Shown here: piece after piece, positions 5,200 through 6,722 of the stretch | How the letters are laid out: each line of letters begins with the position of its first letter | How positions within the stretch are numbered: the stretch's first letter is position 1 | DNA from: an uncultured Collinsella sp. | GTDB lineage: Bacteria > Actinomycetota > Coriobacteriia > Coriobacteriales > Coriobacteriaceae | DNA length: 6,722 bases | Direction: 5' to 3' | Assembly (NCBI GenBank): GCA_959599635.1 | Contig: CAUGJN010000106.1 | Location: 1 to 6,722, forward strand | Program-made: the position numbers and the translations under genes | The notes under the pieces: generated by a model | Database searches by the model: none | What the model saw: only the letters and a program-made list of their open reading frames with translations | What the model was told of the DNA's origin: nothing

Positions 5200-5246
5200 G
5201 GGCGATGGGGCGGGCCTGACGGTGGCGCACGGAGTCGTGGTGTGAT

Positions 5247-5277
5247 TTGCGTCGGTGTCCGCGCGGCTCGGTATACT
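5247..5277 (+). promoter_or_regulatory. Probable pcrA promoter
   Basis: TATACT (5272-5277) is a five-of-six match to the sigma-70 -10 box. TTGCGT (5247-5252) is the best -35 candidate, with a 19-base spacer, slightly longer than ideal. Transcription would start near 5284, leaving a leader of about 55 bases that ends with TGAGGAG (5326-5332), six bases before ATG 5339. It follows the uppP terminator, so the helicase has its own transcription unit. Confidence 0.6.
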
Positions 5278-5338
5278 GATACAGCTCAAACTATGGCGCT
5301 GCCCGCAGGCGCGCCGTCCGTCAGATGAGGAGTCGCCC

Positions 5339-6722
5339 ATGACCCAGCCCCTGCCCTGGGAAAAGAACACCGCAGCCCCCGTGCCGCCCGCGCCGGAACC
5401 CGTGCCGCTCGATGCATACACCGCCCCCGCTGCGCCGGAGCCCGAGCTCGTTCCGCTCGACATCTACGACGCTTCCGCGCCGGCGCCCAAACCTGCCAAG
5501 CCGCTCGTCGACATCGACAGCCTCAATCCCGCCCAGCGCGAGGCGGTCCTGACCACCGAGGGCCCGCTGCTGGTCCTCGCCGGCGCCGGCTCGGGCAAGA
5601 CCCGCGTCTTGACCTTCCGCATCGCTCATATGCTCGGCGATCTGGGCGTTAAGCCTTGGCAGGTTCTTGCCATCACGTTTACCAACAAGGCCGCGGCCGA
5701 GATGCGCGAGCGTCTGGCGGCGCTCATCCCCAGCGGCACCCGCGGCATGTGGGTGTGCACCTTCCACGCCATGTGCGTGCGCATGCTGCGCGAGGACGCT
5801 GACCTGCTGGGCTACACCGGTCAGTTCACCATCTACGATGACGATGACTCAAAGCGCATGGTGCGCGACATTATGCAGTCGCTCGGCATCGAACAAAAGC
5901 AGTTCCCCATCAACATGATCCGCAGCAAGATCAGCTCGGCCAAAAACGCCATGATCGGGCCCGAGGACATGCTCAAATCCGCTGACAGCCCCAATGACAA
6001 AAAGGCCGCGCAGGTCTACTTGGAGCTGGAGCGCCGCCTGCGCGCCGCCAACGCGATGGACTTCGACGACCTGCTCGTGCGCACGCTCGAGCTGCTGTGC
6101 ACCCGCCCCGAGGTGCTCGACAAGTATCAAGAGCGCTTCCGCTACATTAGCGTCGACGAGTATCAGGACACCAACCACGTCCAGTACGAGATCGCCAACC
6201 TGCTGGCCGCCAAGTACCAAAACCTTATGGTCGTGGGCGACGACGACCAGTCCATTTACAGCTGGCGTGGCGCCGACATCACCAACATCCTGGACTTTGA
6301 GCAGGACTTTAAAAACTGCAAGACCGTCAAGCTGGAGCAGAACTATCGCTCTACGGGCCATATCCTGAGCGCCGCCAACGCCGTGGTGCGCCACAACTCG
6401 CAGCGCAAGGACAAGCGCCTGTTTACGGCAGAGGGCGATGGCGAGAAGATTCAGGCTTTCCAGGCAAGCGACGAGCGCGACGAAGGTCGCTGGATTGCCG
6501 GCGAGATCGAAAAGCTGCATGCCAAGGGTACGAGCTACGACGATATCGCCGTGTTCTACCGCACCAACGCCCAGTCGCGTATCCTCGAAGATATGTTCCT
6601 GCGCGCGGGCGTGCCCTACAAGATCGTCGGCGGCACGCGATTCTTCGACCGCGCCGAGATTCGCGACGTCATGGCCTACCTCAAGATGATCGTGAACCCG
6701 GCCGACGAGATGAGCGTCAAGC
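5339..6722 (+). CDS. pcrA: UvrD/PcrA-family ATP-dependent DNA helicase (N-terminal part)
   Basis: This superfamily 1A helicase unwinds DNA 3' to 5' during nucleotide excision and mismatch repair, and removes proteins from replication forks. The frame starts at ATG 5339 after TGAGGAG and runs off the right edge after 461 complete codons of a usual 720-850. Helicase motifs appear in order: Q-motif LNPAQREAV (62-70), Walker A AGAGSGKT (81-88), Ia ITFTNKAAAEMRERL (112-126), II VDEYQDT (D273, E274), III VVGDDDQSIYSWRGA (298-312) and IV EQNYRST (333-339). The break falls in the second motor domain, before motifs V and VI. Residues 1-60 precede the helicase core and are proline/alanine-rich and probably disordered, with a tandem pair of APEP..VPLDxYxA units at 18-47; UvrD and PcrA normally begin close to the Q-motif. 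Its own promoter and the upstream terminator suggest independent transcription. UvrD versus PcrA naming is a convention by lineage; the family is certain. Confidence 0.95.
   Translation, partial: MTQPLPWEKNTAAPVPPAPEPVPLDAYTAPAAPEPELVPLDIYDASAPAPKPAKPLVDIDSLNPAQREAVLTTEGPLLVLAGAGSGKTRVLTFRIAHMLGDLGVKPWQVLAITFTNKAAAEMRERLAALIPSGTRGMWVCTFHAMCVRMLREDADLLGYTGQFTIYDDDDSKRMVRDIMQSLGIEQKQFPINMIRSKISSAKNAMIGPEDMLKSADSPNDKKAAQVYLELERRLRAANAMDFDDLLVRTLELLCTRPEVLDKYQERFRYISVDEYQDTNHVQYEIANLLAAKYQNLMVVGDDDQSIYSWRGADITNILDFEQDFKNCKTVKLEQNYRSTGHILSAANAVVRHNSQRKDKRLFTAEGDGEKIQAFQASDERDEGRWIAGEIEKLHAKGTSYDDIAVFYRTNAQSRILEDMFLRAGVPYKIVGGTRFFDRAEIRDVMAYLKMIVNPADEMSVK

Noticed and set aside
5159..5245. ATG at 5170-5172 region preceded by an AGAGGG sequence, suggesting a tiny gene after uppP
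   Set aside because: The apparent ribosome site and start are the 5' arm of the uppP terminator hairpin; the short product has no recognisable features.
5849..6520. A 223-residue minus-strand open frame opposite the helicase
   Set aside because: Leucine/valine-rich shadow of the GC-biased helicase codons; no ribosome site or motif supports it.

Overview
The window is GC-rich, gene-dense bacterial DNA with strong G/C preference at third codon positions. It has clear Shine-Dalgarno sites, one TTG start and compact intergenic gaps full of inverted repeats. Protein style and codon use suggest a high-GC Gram-positive, most likely an actinobacterium of the Coriobacteriia (Collinsella-like). That placement is an inference from pattern, not from a search. 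No RNA gene, CRISPR array, insertion sequence or phage gene was seen.

Layout. Positions 1-383 hold the C-terminal end of purH (last steps of purine synthesis), followed by a 223-base gap with three successive inverted repeats, the last a good intrinsic terminator. At 607-1338 is a protein with no confident name; its motif order resembles a shortened class IV aminotransferase. After another hairpin-rich gap comes a two-gene unit: an OmpR-type response regulator (1519-2190) and, 9 bases later, a histidine kinase with two membrane helices joined by almost no external loop (2200-3243), the layout of intramembrane-sensing kinases of the BceS/GraS type. A strong terminator ends it.

Positions 3444-3881 on the minus strand encode a small ATP-binding-type universal stress protein, with a 91-base compound inverted repeat just beyond its 3' end. 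Divergent from it is uppP (4131-5111), undecaprenyl pyrophosphate phosphatase, starting at TTG and carrying an unusual acidic insert, followed by a textbook terminator. At 5339 begins a PcrA/UvrD-family helicase with a proline-rich N-terminal tail containing a short tandem repeat. It runs off the right edge.

How they fit. Most genes look like separately transcribed housekeeping units; only the regulator and kinase form an operon. The best functional link is an inference: a BceS-like kinase, a family that often senses cell-wall antibiotics acting on the lipid II cycle, lies about 0.9 kb from uppP, the enzyme that recycles the same lipid carrier. No Bce-type ABC transporter is visible here. The strongest unexplained structure is the set of long gene-end inverted repeats at 388-481, 1337-1381 and 3340-3430, which lack normal terminator T-tracts and could be REP/MITE-like elements or 3' RNA structures.
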